Shown: positions 41,062 through 49,883 of the stretch, in pieces
How positions within the stretch are numbered: the stretch's first letter is position 1
Layout of the letters: the number at the start of each line of letters is the position of its first letter
Origin: UBA6049 sp965662345
Lineage (GTDB): Bacteria; Bacteroidota; Bacteroidia; Flavobacteriales_G; Salibacteraceae
NCBI GenBank assembly: GCA_965662345.1
Contig: CBFIHE010000001.1
Location: 124,001 to 188,000, forward strand
Reading direction: 5' to 3'
Length of the DNA: 64,000 nucleotides
Program-made: the position numbers and the translations under genes
Notes under the pieces: model-generated
Told to the model about the DNA's origin: nothing
The model's database searches: none
Seen by the model: the letters and a program-made list of their open reading frames with translations, nothing else

Positions 41062-42192
41062 ATGCCATTCAGCTTTTGGGAAAGAGAATCGTTAAGAGAA
41101 ATTGATGTACTCATAGCAGGAGGAGGGTTGGTTGGTCTAAGTACCGCTGCTTCTCTTCTGGAACGAAACCCTAAACTGAATGTAGTCTTGATAGAGCGAA
41201 ATACGTTTCCGCTGGGAGCAAGTACTAAGAATGCTGGTTTTGCTTGTTTTGGAAGTGTTACCGAGTTGCTGAGCGATGCACAAACGATGTCTCAAGCCCA
41301 ATTGATTGATTTAGTTGCCTTTAGATATACAGGTTTACAAAGGCTACGAACACGTTTGGGTGATGCGGCATTAAACTATGAACCTACAGGTGGGTATGAA
41401 CTAATTACAGAAAAAGAGGCTCATGCTCTTGATCGCATTGAAGAAGTGAACGATTGGCTTTTCCCTATATTCAAGGCACCTGTTTTTGCGCAATCTGTAC
41501 AGAAACTGAAAACATTTGGATGGGAGGGAAGTACTAAGGTAAAAGCGTTAATCCAAAACGATTTTGAAGGTGCTTTGAACCCTGTGAAAACGCTGAATGC
41601 GTTAAGACAATATGCCATCTCTCTTGGCCTGATTTACCTTACTGGAGAGGTAGGTGGTTTTGAAGAAGGTGCTAGTGGCTGCCGTGTGCTTTGCAAAAGC
41701 AGTACAGGAGAAGATTTTGAAATTCAATGCAGAAAATTGGTGGTATGTACCAATGCATTCGCTTCTGAGCTTTTAGGTGATGATTCACCCAAGCCTGGTA
41801 GAGGGCAAGTGGTGATATCCAAGCCATTGAATAATAATCAGCTACGAGGTGTTTTTCACTACGATGAAGGCTATTTTTATTTCAGAAACGTAGGTTCACG
41901 CTTATTGGTAGGTGGTGGTAGACATTTAGATTTCGAAAACGAAGAAACAACGAGCTTTCAAGGCTCTAGAATAATCAAAGAGAGTCTGGTGAATTTGATA
42001 CAGGAGGTTATTTTGCCTAATGTGCCCGTTGAAATAGAGATGCATTGGACAGGAATAATGGCGTTTGCAAAGAATAGGATTCCTAAGGTGCGAAAGCACG
42101 GAAATCACTGCTTATCTGCTGTAGGTTTAGGCGGTATGGGAGTTGCGGTAGCATCTGCCATAGGCGATGAAGTAGCAGATAATATAGTGTAA
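41062..42192 (+). CDS. DadA-like FAD-dependent oxidoreductase
   Basis: The 376-residue protein has the N-terminal dinucleotide-binding motif DVLIAGGGLVGLSTAASLLE (Rossmann GxGxxG variant). The DAO fold continues with FPLGASTKNAGFACFGS, KLVVCTNAFASELL and a C-terminal ATP/FAD contact near SAVGLGGMGVAVASAIGDEVA. Members oxidise D-amino acids, glycine, sarcosine or similar amines. The ATG at 41062 is preferred over a TTG two codons earlier, which overlaps the E1 stop. Tight coupling to the E1 gene suggests co-expression, though a metabolic link is not clear. The last 88 bases overlap the converging membrane-protein gene. Confidence 0.88.
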   Translation: MPFSFWERESLREIDVLIAGGGLVGLSTAASLLERNPKLNVVLIERNTFPLGASTKNAGFACFGSVTELLSDAQTMSQAQLIDLVAFRYTGLQRLRTRLGDAALNYEPTGGYELITEKEAHALDRIEEVNDWLFPIFKAPVFAQSVQKLKTFGWEGSTKVKALIQNDFEGALNPVKTLNALRQYAISLGLIYLTGEVGGFEEGASGCRVLCKSSTGEDFEIQCRKLVVCTNAFASELLGDDSPKPGRGQVVISKPLNNNQLRGVFHYDEGYFYFRNVGSRLLVGGGRHLDFENEETTSFQGSRIIKESLVNLIQEVILPNVPVEIEMHWTGIMAFAKNRIPKVRKHGNHCLSAVGLGGMGVAVASAIGDEVADNIV

Positions 42193-42827
42193 GCACTTTT
42201 GTAAAAGAGAAAAATAGTGATTGCCATAAGGATATGACTTACATCGTCTTTGTTCATCCAAGGATGTGGATTGATTTTACCTAGAAAAAGAATAGCGGCT
42301 GGAATTAATAGCGATACACCCACCCAAATATTTCTGTACTCTGTTAATCCACTTCTATAGAATTTCATAGCTATTGGAGCCACAATAAGCAAAAGACCTA
42401 CAACGGCATTCACAGCAACGGGTAAAAAAAACTCTCCAGAAAAGGCCAAAGTAAGAACAGTGGTGGCTTTAATTACGCTAAAGCTCGATAGAAGTTTATT
42501 GCCAGGCTTCAGTTTGTATAGCATAATCAACTCAAGTACCATAACGCTGAGTACACCAAATCCCCATGCTGGTATTTTACTCGCAAATCCTAAATAGTTA
42601 TACAGTCCATGACTAATAGCGCTATTCAATCCCGCTAGGGAATAAAGTAAGAAGAATGATCGCCAGGCTGTTTCAGTTCCAGATTTTCCACCTCTATTTT
42701 TAAGCTGTATAAAGGCGAATAGTGCTACAGAACCCATCAGTAGATTGGTAAGAACGGCCATCGGCTCAAGCCACTCCAAACCAAGGAATTCAAAGGAAAT
42801 TTTATCGTAATCTGCCCCAATTAACAT
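42105..42827 (-). CDS. Seven-helix-type membrane protein, function unknown (DUF6962-like)
   Basis: The 240-residue protein has about seven hydrophobic helices, a SHGLYNYLGF segment after helix 2 and a DVSHILMAITIFLFYKSAY segment at the last helix. The Ser-His, Asp and His pattern faintly recalls CREST-type membrane hydrolases, but the motif set is incomplete and I do not assign an enzyme. The last ~24 residues (Ala/Thr/Pro rich) are the antisense of the oxidoreductase gene and look like read-through past an ancestral stop. The family name is from memory and only moderately sure. Confidence 0.6.
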   Translation of the reverse strand: MLIGADYDKISFEFLGLEWLEPMAVLTNLLMGSVALFAFIQLKNRGGKSGTETAWRSFFLLYSLAGLNSAISHGLYNYLGFASKIPAWGFGVLSVMVLELIMLYKLKPGNKLLSSFSVIKATTVLTLAFSGEFFLPVAVNAVVGLLLIVAPIAMKFYRSGLTEYRNIWVGVSLLIPAAILFLGKINPHPWMNKDDVSHILMAITIFLFYKSAYTILSATSSPMADATATPIPPKPTADKQ

Positions 42828-42931
42828 GGCGACAAAAATAAACTCTTTTGTATTTGGAATGCGTATAAAAAGAATGCCTCGAATCTTTTCAGAATCGAGG
42901 CACTCGGTAATCAGAGCTCTGAATATACCAC

Positions 42932-44606
42932 TCAGTGCGTCTTTAATTTTGAAACGGTCTTCTTTTCATAGACATAGATAAACTTACCAGCTTCTTGGCT
43001 TAAGGATGCAACCGCATCTTTTTTCCCTTTGTAAGTACGGAGGGAGCAGTCGTTTAAGTTGTACGCTGCATAATCTCCTTTGCCAGCATCCATAATCAAG
43101 ATGTCTCCTACCACTGCCATCAGCTCTGCGGATTTATACTTATTGGCTTTTTTGGTTTTTCCAGATATTGGGTCTTTAAGGGCAATTCCTTTTTCTCCTA
43201 CTACAACTACGTTTTCATTATGCTCTAGCACTGCAGTAGCCAAGCCGTTACCGTCTTTATTGGCATCTTCTTCCATATTCACATCACCCGTTTTGTAATT
43301 GATGTTGTAAATGGATTTACCGCTACACACAATAAGTTGATTCTCTTTTTGGATCATATTCGTTACCCCTTTTTTGAAACGCTCACTATCCCAAACCAAG
43401 GAGCCAGAGTTAATGTCAAAAGCTTGGAGTCCGTTAGGCTTAATGTTCTTGTATTTGATGCTCCAAGTTTGATCAGAACCCGTGGTGCTATTTGGGTTAT
43501 ACTGTCTTGAATAGTAGTGCTGCTCACACATTCCACCAATTTGGGCAATAACCACACCGTCTATCACTTCTAGTGAAGGAATTGCTTTAGCACCTTTGAT
43601 TTCAGGAGACGTCTACAGTAATTCACCTGTGTGCACATTGTACTTCTTAATGTACTGCTTCTTTGCGTTGCTCATATCAGCCACATACAAGTCATCACCA
43701 ACAATGAGTGGATCTGCTACAGCGCCATATGTTTGAACTACTTGCGTGTTCATAGCTCCCCCTCTAGAATAAGATAATTTACCGTCTGGTGTATAGTCAA
43801 ACGCAGCACTGTAAATAGACTTACCTGTTTTGTAGTCATATACTTGCAAGCCATTCAATCGTAAGAATACTTTATCTCCTCTAAGGTCTAAATCAAATAG
43901 GAACTCTCTGTAGCCTTTTAATCGGGGTGAGTTCATTTTTTGTTCTGCACGACCTATGTAACTCTGTTCCCAAAGAATATTTCCATTCTCTGAATTTACG
44001 CGTACAATTTGGTTTTTAAAACCACTGAAAAGCGCTGCCAAAGAGCCTGGCTTAAAATTCATGAGTAAAATGGAGCCATCATCTTTGTTGTAAATGTATT
44101 GACCAACAGAGCCTTTAAAGAGGGTGGTTTCCCACTTTTCTTCACCTGTACGTGCATCAATAAAAATCATTCTATCTTTTAATGAAAGTGCAAAGCCTTG
44201 TAAATCTGCTATGTACACTACATTATCTTCTGTAAGGTTTTTATAGAGCTCGCTTGTCCAAAGGAGCGCACCAGATTCAAGGTCAATACAAGCGATAACA
44301 TCTTTACCCGTTCGCTTGTCAAACAAAAACACGGTAGAAGATTCCCAGAAGGGAATGAGCTCATCTATTTTTAAGCCTTGGAGCCATGTCTTTAAAGGCC
44401 TTTGACCAAAGAATCGATCCGTCATCATTCTTAAAGACAGACATTTCTTTCTCATTGGCAGCGTAGCTAACATTGCCTTCCAAACCTGTTCCAGTGTGAA
44501 TGATTTTGTGTTCAAGCTCTACGGTCCAAGCAGCATCCATTTCTGCTTGTCCAAAGCTAATTAGAGGGAATAGGGCGAATAAAAGCGCTGAGATTTTCGC
44601 GTTCAT
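42932..44606 (-). pseudogene. PQQ-type beta-propeller secreted protein, broken by a frameshift and a nonsense codon
   Basis: The intact gene would encode about 555 residues. It has a signal peptide (MNAKISALLFALFPLISFGQA) and repeated PQQ/WD-like blades such as GALLWTSELYK, GEEKWETTLFK, GNILWEQSYIG and GSLVWDSERF. Two lesions break it. Near 44375-44384 the frame shifts (AFKDMAP in one frame, GLKIDELIPFW in the next), equal to one extra or two missing bases. At 43613-43615 a TAG follows GELL, where the repeat pattern wants Trp (TGG). Sequence downstream remains well conserved, so decay looks recent. Propellers of this kind are often surface scaffolds rather than true PQQ enzymes. It lies 8 bases after the 44615 gene. 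Confidence 0.85.
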
Positions 44607-44614
44607 CTTTTTAT

Positions 44615-45020
44615 TTATTTAGGATTAGAAAATTCAAACGTGTGTCTAACCTTGTGAAAGGCATTCTTAGGAAGTTTTACTGGGGCTTTAAGTGTAGCGA
44701 GTGCGCTTTTGAAATGATTTTGATCGGAAACGGACCCACCCTCTCTTGATTGAATAAAAACAGAACGCACTTTTCCTTTCTTATGAAAGGTTAGGTCAAC
44801 AACGTAAGTACCAGCTAGGCCTGTTTCTGCAGCGTATTCTGTTAATGCGCCATCGGGTTTCATTAAGTCGTTCAAGTAGGTGTGAATGTCTTGTTCTAAA
44901 GCCTCCTCTGCACTTTGGAGTGTGGTAGCCTTAATTCCTTGACCAGCTTGAACGTTTTTTTTGAGCTAAACCGCTAAGACTAGTTGTAATAAATGCTAGT
45001 AAGAGTACAATCGCTTTCAT
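44615..45020 (-). pseudogene. Small secreted protein, frameshifted in an A8 tract
   Basis: From the ATG at 45020 the frame gives a clean signal peptide, MKAIVLLLAFITTSLSGLAQ, and then reaches a poly-A tract (T8 on plus, 44955-44962), after which it ends early. In the frame shifted by one, coding resumes as VQAGQGIKATTLQSAEEALEQ and runs to 44615. Seven A residues instead of eight would give one ~134-residue protein. The C-terminal part (TYVVDLTFHKKGKVRSVFI) loosely resembles TonB C-terminal-like folds. It is probably co-transcribed with the broken propeller gene. Transcriptional slippage could restore some protein, but this is speculative. Confidence 0.75.
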
Positions 45021-45263
45021 GTGTACAAAGCAATAGCAAGCGGGGTGCTCTTGGAATACAGGGAAATACTTAGAAGTAGGGCAGTGAACTACGGTAAATA
45101 CCGTAAATAAAAAGCCCCGAGCAAAAGCTCGGGGTTAAACGGAGTTAAGAACTTACAAATCCCTCATTTGTGAGAATCTCCGTTAGGTGCTAAATTCGGA
45201 TTCTCTCTGTCGCTTCTGTGGTTAACCAGGTAATAGTTGGGTTTATAAAGTTTGAGTTAAAAA
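45021..45263. other. Intergenic region between sugar cluster and decaying operon
   Basis: It contains the sugar-cluster terminator (45111-45135), a perfect palindrome ACGGTA-AA-TACCGT at 45091-45104 upstream of the 45020 gene, and a 10-bp palindrome TGGTTAACCA at 45219-45228. No coding sequence was recognised. Confidence 0.5.
45111..45135 (-). terminator. Terminator of the CDP-sugar cluster
   Basis: Reading minus, AACCCCGAGC pairs with GCTCGGGGCT around a TTTT loop and is followed by a T-rich tail. It lies about 130 bases after the rfbH stop. Confidence 0.82.
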
Positions 45264-46568
45264 CTAACTAGCTTTTAAGAATGACCGGATAGCTTCTGCC
45301 ATGTAATCAAAGTGTGCTTGATCTAACCCAGGCCAAATACCCAACCAGAATGAATCATTCATAATTTTATCTGTATTGGTGAGGTCGCCTACTACCCGAT
45401 GCTCAAGACCTTGATAGGCTGGTTGCCTCAATAGATTACCAGCAAAGAGGAGTCGGGTTCCTATTTTTTGATCTTCTAAATGTTTAATGAGTTTTTTACG
45501 CTCTATGCCCGCACCTTCACGAATGGTAAGCATGAAACCAAACCAAGATGGGTTGCTGTTTTCAGTAGCCTCAGGTAATATGAAGTATTCTTCAAACTCT
45601 TTCATAGTGGCTCTGAGCGCGGCATGGTTTGCCCTTCGCTTTTCAACAAATGAATCTGCTTTTTTTAGCTGACTCAAACCTATTGCCGCTTGCATGTCTG
45701 TTACCTTAAGGTTGTAGCCAATATGTGAGTAGGTGTATTTATGGTCGTATCCTTTGGGTAGCTCTCCCAATTGCCATCTAAATCGTTTTCCGCATGTATT
45801 ATCTGTTCCAGGTTCACAGTAGCAGTCTCTACCCCAGTCTCTAAATGACTCTGCTGGTTTTTTAAGCCACGGATTATTTACCAACACCGCACCGCCTTCA
45901 CCCATGGTGATGTGATGAGCAGGATAAAAGCTCACCGTTGCCAAATCGCCAAAGCTTCCAGTTTTTTGACCGTTATACGTTGCACCTAAACTATCACAAT
46001 CATCTTCTATAAGCCATAGGTCATGCTTCTTACAAATGGCTGTAATTACCCCTAGGTTGAAAGGATTCCCCAAGGTATGGGCAAGCATTATTCCTTTGGT
46101 TTTAGGAGTGATGGCTTCTTCTATTCGAGTTACATCAATGTTATAATTAGGGATATCAACGTCTAAAAATACAGGTATACAGCCATACTGTATCATAGGG
46201 TTTACGGTAGTGGGGAACCCAGCAGCTACTGTTATAATTTCATCTCCTGGCTTGATTTGGCGTTCACCCAATTTTGGGGAGGTAAGGGCATTAAATGCGA
46301 CCAAGTTGGCAGAAGAACCAGAGTTGACCAAAAGTGAAAATGGTGAGCCAAAATAATCGGCAAATTCACGTTCGAATTTAGGTCCAAATCTACCTGTGGT
46401 AAGCCACCCGTCCATAACGGCATCAATGCCAAAGAGCAAATCTTCTTCATCAATAACTTTACCCGTTACAGCGATGTAATCTTCACCAGGTATAGCACGC
46501 TTAAAAGTCTTTTCCTGAAGTTTTGGTAGTAGTAGCGACTTTAGTTCTTCGTTTATATTTTCCAGCAT
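45264..46568 (-). CDS. rfbH: CDP-4-keto-6-deoxyglucose 3-dehydratase (E1)
   Basis: The 434-residue protein is of the DegT/AspC aminotransferase fold but carries the dehydratase hallmarks. His218 (SFYPAHH) stands where aminotransferases have the PLP lysine. A [2Fe-2S] motif C191-X57-C249-X1-C251-X7-C259 matches the E1 (AscC/DdhC/RfbH) spacing exactly. With PMP it removes the C3 hydroxyl of CDP-4-keto-6-deoxyglucose, needing electrons from a partner reductase (E3, DdhD/AscD) that is not in this window. It is the last gene of the cluster. Confidence 0.96.
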   Translation of the reverse strand: MLENINEELKSLLLPKLQEKTFKRAIPGEDYIAVTGKVIDEEDLLFGIDAVMDGWLTTGRFGPKFEREFADYFGSPFSLLVNSGSSANLVAFNALTSPKLGERQIKPGDEIITVAAGFPTTVNPMIQYGCIPVFLDVDIPNYNIDVTRIEEAITPKTKGIMLAHTLGNPFNLGVITAICKKHDLWLIEDDCDSLGATYNGQKTGSFGDLATVSFYPAHHITMGEGGAVLVNNPWLKKPAESFRDWGRDCYCEPGTDNTCGKRFRWQLGELPKGYDHKYTYSHIGYNLKVTDMQAAIGLSQLKKADSFVEKRRANHAALRATMKEFEEYFILPEATENSNPSWFGFMLTIREGAGIERKKLIKHLEDQKIGTRLLFAGNLLRQPAYQGLEHRVVGDLTNTDKIMNDSFWLGIWPGLDQAHFDYMAEAIRSFLKAS

Positions 46569-46592
46569 CGGATTTTCCTTTTCTTGCTTGGT

Positions 46593-47483
46593 TTAGCGAT
46601 TGATTTCAGATAGCTTTTTACGCAGGTAGTCATCCACATTGGTGAAGTGGAAATTTGGATACTCATCCAAAAATTTTCTGGTTATTAACCCTCCGATTAA
46701 CGGTCTGGGGGCGGGTTGGTTCATTTCTTTGGTAAAAATAGGCGTAATAGATATGTTGTGCTCTGGGAAATGTTTCAATATTAGTTCTGTGAGTTGAACA
46801 CGATTTACAAAATCTGTTGAGGCGATATTGTAAATGCCAGTTTTATTGTCTTTGAGAAGCAAGTATAAGCTGCGTGCTATATCTGCTGCATTCACTGGTG
46901 TGGCATATTGGTCTACGGGTAGCTTGATTTCCATGGGCTCATCCTTTAGAACGTTATCTAGCATTCTAGAAATAAAGTTCTTGTTACGCTCCTCATCTCC
47001 ATAAACGTTGGTAATGCGTAATACTAAATGGCTAGATGGTAGTGCTTTCACTACTTCTTGCTCTGCCTCAAGTTTATGTTTTCCGTAAAGACTAATTGGG
47101 TTAACCGTATCTGATTCTGTATAAGGTCCGTTCTCACCGTCAAAAACGTAATCAGACGATATGTAGACTAGTTTAGCGTTGTATTTCTTAGCTAACTCAA
47201 TGGCGTTTAAAGTACTTTGAACCGTTTTTTGATAACTTTCATCTGGATTTTGCTCACAATAGTCTACCCAAGTGAGGGCGCCACAATGAAGGATAACATC
47301 TGGATTGTATGTGTGAATATCAAAGTTCTCTGAATCGGATAAATCTAATGTGTTGAACTTAACGGTGTCTTTTGCTTCATAGCTAAAGTAGGTGCCGATT
47401 ACATCTATATCTTCTTTGATTTGGAAATAACGCATGCAATTTCCGCCTACTAAACCGGATGCTCCTAAAATCAGAATTTTCAT
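46593..47483 (-). CDS. NAD(P)-dependent sugar 4-ketoreductase (RmlD-like SDR)
   Basis: The 296-residue protein has an extended-SDR Rossmann start, MKILILGASGLVGGNCMRYF, and the catalytic Ser plus YxxxK (SLYGKHKLEAEQE). It also has the RmlD-type VYISSDYVFDGENGPYTESD block. In this cluster it probably reduces the 4-keto group of a CDP-3,6-dideoxy-4-hexulose, the job of AscF in CDP-ascarylose synthesis. This is inferred from neighbours; similarity alone would say dTDP-4-dehydrorhamnose reductase. It lies 24 bases before rfbH and 12 bases after the epimerase gene. Confidence 0.87.
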   Translation of the reverse strand: MKILILGASGLVGGNCMRYFQIKEDIDVIGTYFSYEAKDTVKFNTLDLSDSENFDIHTYNPDVILHCGALTWVDYCEQNPDESYQKTVQSTLNAIELAKKYNAKLVYISSDYVFDGENGPYTESDTVNPISLYGKHKLEAEQEVVKALPSSHLVLRITNVYGDEERNKNFISRMLDNVLKDEPMEIKLPVDQYATPVNAADIARSLYLLLKDNKTGIYNIASTDFVNRVQLTELILKHFPEHNISITPIFTKEMNQPAPRPLIGGLITRKFLDEYPNFHFTNVDDYLRKKLSEINR

Positions 47484-47495
47484 TGAGATTGGTTT

Positions 47496-48035
47496 TTAAT
47501 TGAAGGGTGATTCAAAGGTATCCAAGCTTTCAAAAGCCTTGTCTCTTTCAGAAATAATAGGCTGTGTAGCCTGCCACTCATGGTCTATGCTACGATAATG
47601 TATGCCAGCATCGGCATGTGGGTCGTATGCCGTAGAGGTTAAATAAGTCATGAGGGTTCTATCTTGAAGGGTTTCAAAGCCATGTGCTAGTCCTTTAGGA
47701 ATGTAGAGACCTTGATGGGTAGATTCATTCAATTCAACATGAAAAGTTTTGCCAAAAGATGCTGATGATTTTCTCAAGTCTACTACTACGTCTATGAGCG
47801 AACCAGCATTGCAGAAAACAATTTTCACGTGTTCCGAGGGCGGTTTCTGGAAGTGCACTCCTCTAATCACACCTTTGTGGTTCATAGAATAGAAGCTTTC
47901 TTCAAAAGTGTCTTCTAACCCTGCTTCCCGCAAGGTTGGCGCATGCAAAGTTTTGGTGAAGTTTCCGCGTTGGTCTTCAGCCCTAAAAAAATCAAGTATG
48001 TAACACCCATCTATGGGAGTTTCAATCAGCTTCAT
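47496..48035 (-). CDS. RmlC-like sugar epimerase of the CDP-sugar cluster
   Basis: The 179-residue cupin has the RmlC landmarks: ILDFFRAEDQRGNFTKTL, then GVIRGVHFQKPPSEHVKIV with the catalytic His, VVDLRKSSASFGK, LYIPKGLAHGFETLQD, and a short C terminus. It differs from the second RmlC-type gene at 54655, which has the full RfbC signature. In this context it is probably a 5-epimerase of the CDP-3,6-dideoxy-4-hexulose (AscE-like). Its start overlaps the rfbG stop by 4 bases, so the two are translationally coupled. Confidence 0.85.
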   Translation of the reverse strand: MKLIETPIDGCYILDFFRAEDQRGNFTKTLHAPTLREAGLEDTFEESFYSMNHKGVIRGVHFQKPPSEHVKIVFCNAGSLIDVVVDLRKSSASFGKTFHVELNESTHQGLYIPKGLAHGFETLQDRTLMTYLTSTAYDPHADAGIHYRSIDHEWQATQPIISERDKAFESLDTFESPFN

Positions 48036-49123
48036 GAAACCGTTTTAAAGTACGTTTTGATCTGGTTTGTAGTGAGTGCTGCAGGGTCTTGGTGGTAATT
48101 CTTGTACCATGATAGGGTAAGCTCAATAGCTTCTTTAGCTCGTAGAGAAGGATGCCATTTCAATTCTTCTTGAGCTTTGTTTATGGCTAGCTTTAGCAAC
48201 CCTGCTTCATGCGGTTTATCAGTAATCTCGGGCTTTTCATAACTTCCTTGTCCCCAGTATTCTAGCGCAGTTTTAACCAGCTGCTCAACGGTCAACTCAT
48301 CTTCTGGAATAGGGCCAAAATTGTACCCTGTAGCGTACCTTACAGGTGATTCAGCTTGCTTGGCTCCCAAGAGTAAGTAGCCGTACAATGGATCTAAGAC
48401 ATGTTGCCAAGGCCTTACTGCCAATGGATTTCTAACAGTAAGTTTCTCGTTGTTCTGCATGGCTTTTACCAAGTCTGGTAAAATGCGATTCTCGCTCCAA
48501 TCTCCACCACCAATAACATTTCCTGATCGTGCGGTTGAAATACTTTGTTGATGCTCTTGATAATTGACAGGATTAAAGAATGAGTTTCTGTAGGAGGAAA
48601 CGGCTAATTCTGCACAGGCTTTAGAGTTGGAGTAGGGGTCGTAACCGCCTAACCGTTCGTCTTCACGATAAGGTTCTATACGCTCCAAGTTCTCATACAC
48701 TTTATCTGTTGTGATGATTACCGAGGTGCAAGATTTGTTGTATCCCCTGAGTGCATCTAGTACGTGGATGGTTCCCATTACGTTGGTGGCGTATGTTTCT
48801 ACAGGAGTTTGGTAAGATTCTATTACCAAAGCTTGTGCAGCCAAGTGGAAAATGAAATCAGGTTGAAAGTCTCGAATAGCTACTTTTAAAGTTTGGGCTT
48901 CACGAATGTCAGCCTCGTGATGGATGCAAAGTGATTTGCCATCAATTAGATTGAATAAATCATTCTCATATTTTGTAGGTAATGAGTATCCGTAGACTTC
49001 AGCTCCAAGTTCACTCAAAACAGAAAGCATCCAAGAGCCTTTAAAACCAGTGTGCCCTGTTAAGAAAACCCGCTTACCAGAGTAGGTTAATCTCAAGTAA
49101 TCTATTACTCCCACGTTTTCCAT
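48032..49123 (-). CDS. rfbG: CDP-glucose 4,6-dehydratase
   Basis: Starting at the ATG at 49123, the 363-residue extended SDR has KRVFLTGHTGFKGSWMLSVL (NAD site), VIITTDKVYEN with the catalytic Thr-Asp-Lys variant, and the YDPYSNSKACAE block with YxxxK. The GGGDWSENRILPDL and RPWQHVLDPL segments follow. It converts CDP-glucose to CDP-4-keto-6-deoxyglucose, the substrate of RfbH. A GTG six codons earlier (49141) is the only alternative start. With 49123 the overlap with rfbF is 19 bases. Confidence 0.95.
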   Translation of the reverse strand: MENVGVIDYLRLTYSGKRVFLTGHTGFKGSWMLSVLSELGAEVYGYSLPTKYENDLFNLIDGKSLCIHHEADIREAQTLKVAIRDFQPDFIFHLAAQALVIESYQTPVETYATNVMGTIHVLDALRGYNKSCTSVIITTDKVYENLERIEPYREDERLGGYDPYSNSKACAELAVSSYRNSFFNPVNYQEHQQSISTARSGNVIGGGDWSENRILPDLVKAMQNNEKLTVRNPLAVRPWQHVLDPLYGYLLLGAKQAESPVRYATGYNFGPIPEDELTVEQLVKTALEYWGQGSYEKPEITDKPHEAGLLKLAINKAQEELKWHPSLRAKEAIELTLSWYKNYHQDPAALTTNQIKTYFKTVS

Positions 49124-49881
49124 TTTGGTTGGGTTTCCCACATGGTATTAAGGTCTTTGTTATCTCTCAACGTATCCATGCACTTCCAGAATCCTTGGTG
49201 CTTGTAGGCGACTAATTCACCAGCGGCAGTAATATCTTCAAGAGGTTGTCTTTCCCACATGATATCATCTGCATCGCTATGCAAGTAATTGAAAACTTCT
49301 GGTTTTAGAATGAAGAAGCCACCGTTAATCCAGGCCCCGTCTTCCTTTGGTTTTTCCATAAATGAGTTGACAACGCCATTGCTGTTTATATCAAGCATTC
49401 CGAACCTACTGCCTGGTTGAACAATAGACATGGTGGCTAGTTTTCCGTGTGATTTATGAAATTCCAATTGCTTATTCATATCAATATCACAAACTCCATC
49501 ACCATAGGTTAGCATGAAGTCTTCATCACCAATATATGATTGTACTCTTTTGAGTCTACCTGCAGTCATTGTTTCTAGGCCAGTATCAACCAAAGTAATT
49601 TTAAAGTTCTCTGCTTTGTTTTTATGCACTTCAACTTGGTTGTTACTGAGGTCTACAGTAACATCTGCATTGTGGTAATAATAATTGAGGAAATACTCTT
49701 TAATCATGTACCCTTTGTAGCCCAAACAAATTATGAATTCATTGTGACCATAAGAAGCGTACATTTTCATTATGTGCCAGATCATGGGTTTGCCACCCAC
49801 TTCAATCATAGGTTTTGGCCTTAAGTGAGATTCTTCTGATATTCTGGTGCCTTTACCACCTGCAAACAGTACTACTTTCAT
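49105..49881 (-). CDS. rfbF: Glucose-1-phosphate cytidylyltransferase
   Basis: The 258-residue enzyme has the pyrophosphorylase start VVLFAGGKGTRISEESHLRPKPM and VGGKPMIWHIMKMY. The RfbF-type GYKGYMIKEYFLNYYYHNADV, YGDGVCDIDM and FMEKPKEDGAWINGGFF blocks follow. It makes CDP-glucose from CTP and glucose-1-phosphate, the first committed step. It is the first gene of the cluster and has its own promoter and an unusual leader hairpin. Confidence 0.96.
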   Translation of the reverse strand: MKVVLFAGGKGTRISEESHLRPKPMIEVGGKPMIWHIMKMYASYGHNEFIICLGYKGYMIKEYFLNYYYHNADVTVDLSNNQVEVHKNKAENFKITLVDTGLETMTAGRLKRVQSYIGDEDFMLTYGDGVCDIDMNKQLEFHKSHGKLATMSIVQPGSRFGMLDINSNGVVNSFMEKPKEDGAWINGGFFILKPEVFNYLHSDADDIMWERQPLEDITAAGELVAYKHQGFWKCMDTLRDNKDLNTMWETQPKWKTWE

Positions 49882-49883
49882 CT

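Noticed and set aside
42932..43567. Separate short genes for each piece of the propeller protein
   Set aside because: The pieces join in frame across a TAG or by one shift and share repeat periodicity, so they are one broken gene rather than several small ones.
45150..45175. 13-base match AATGAGGGATTTG shared (inverted) with 50618-50632, suggesting a dispersed repeat
   Set aside because: Matches of 13 bases are expected many times by chance in 64 kb, flanks do not align, and no gene or element boundary coincides.
47496..48035. Canonical dTDP-rhamnose pathway for the sugar cluster
   Set aside because: The cluster has cytidylyltransferase, CDP-glucose dehydratase and RfbH, with no RmlA or RmlB; the complete RfbC is the separate gene at 54655.
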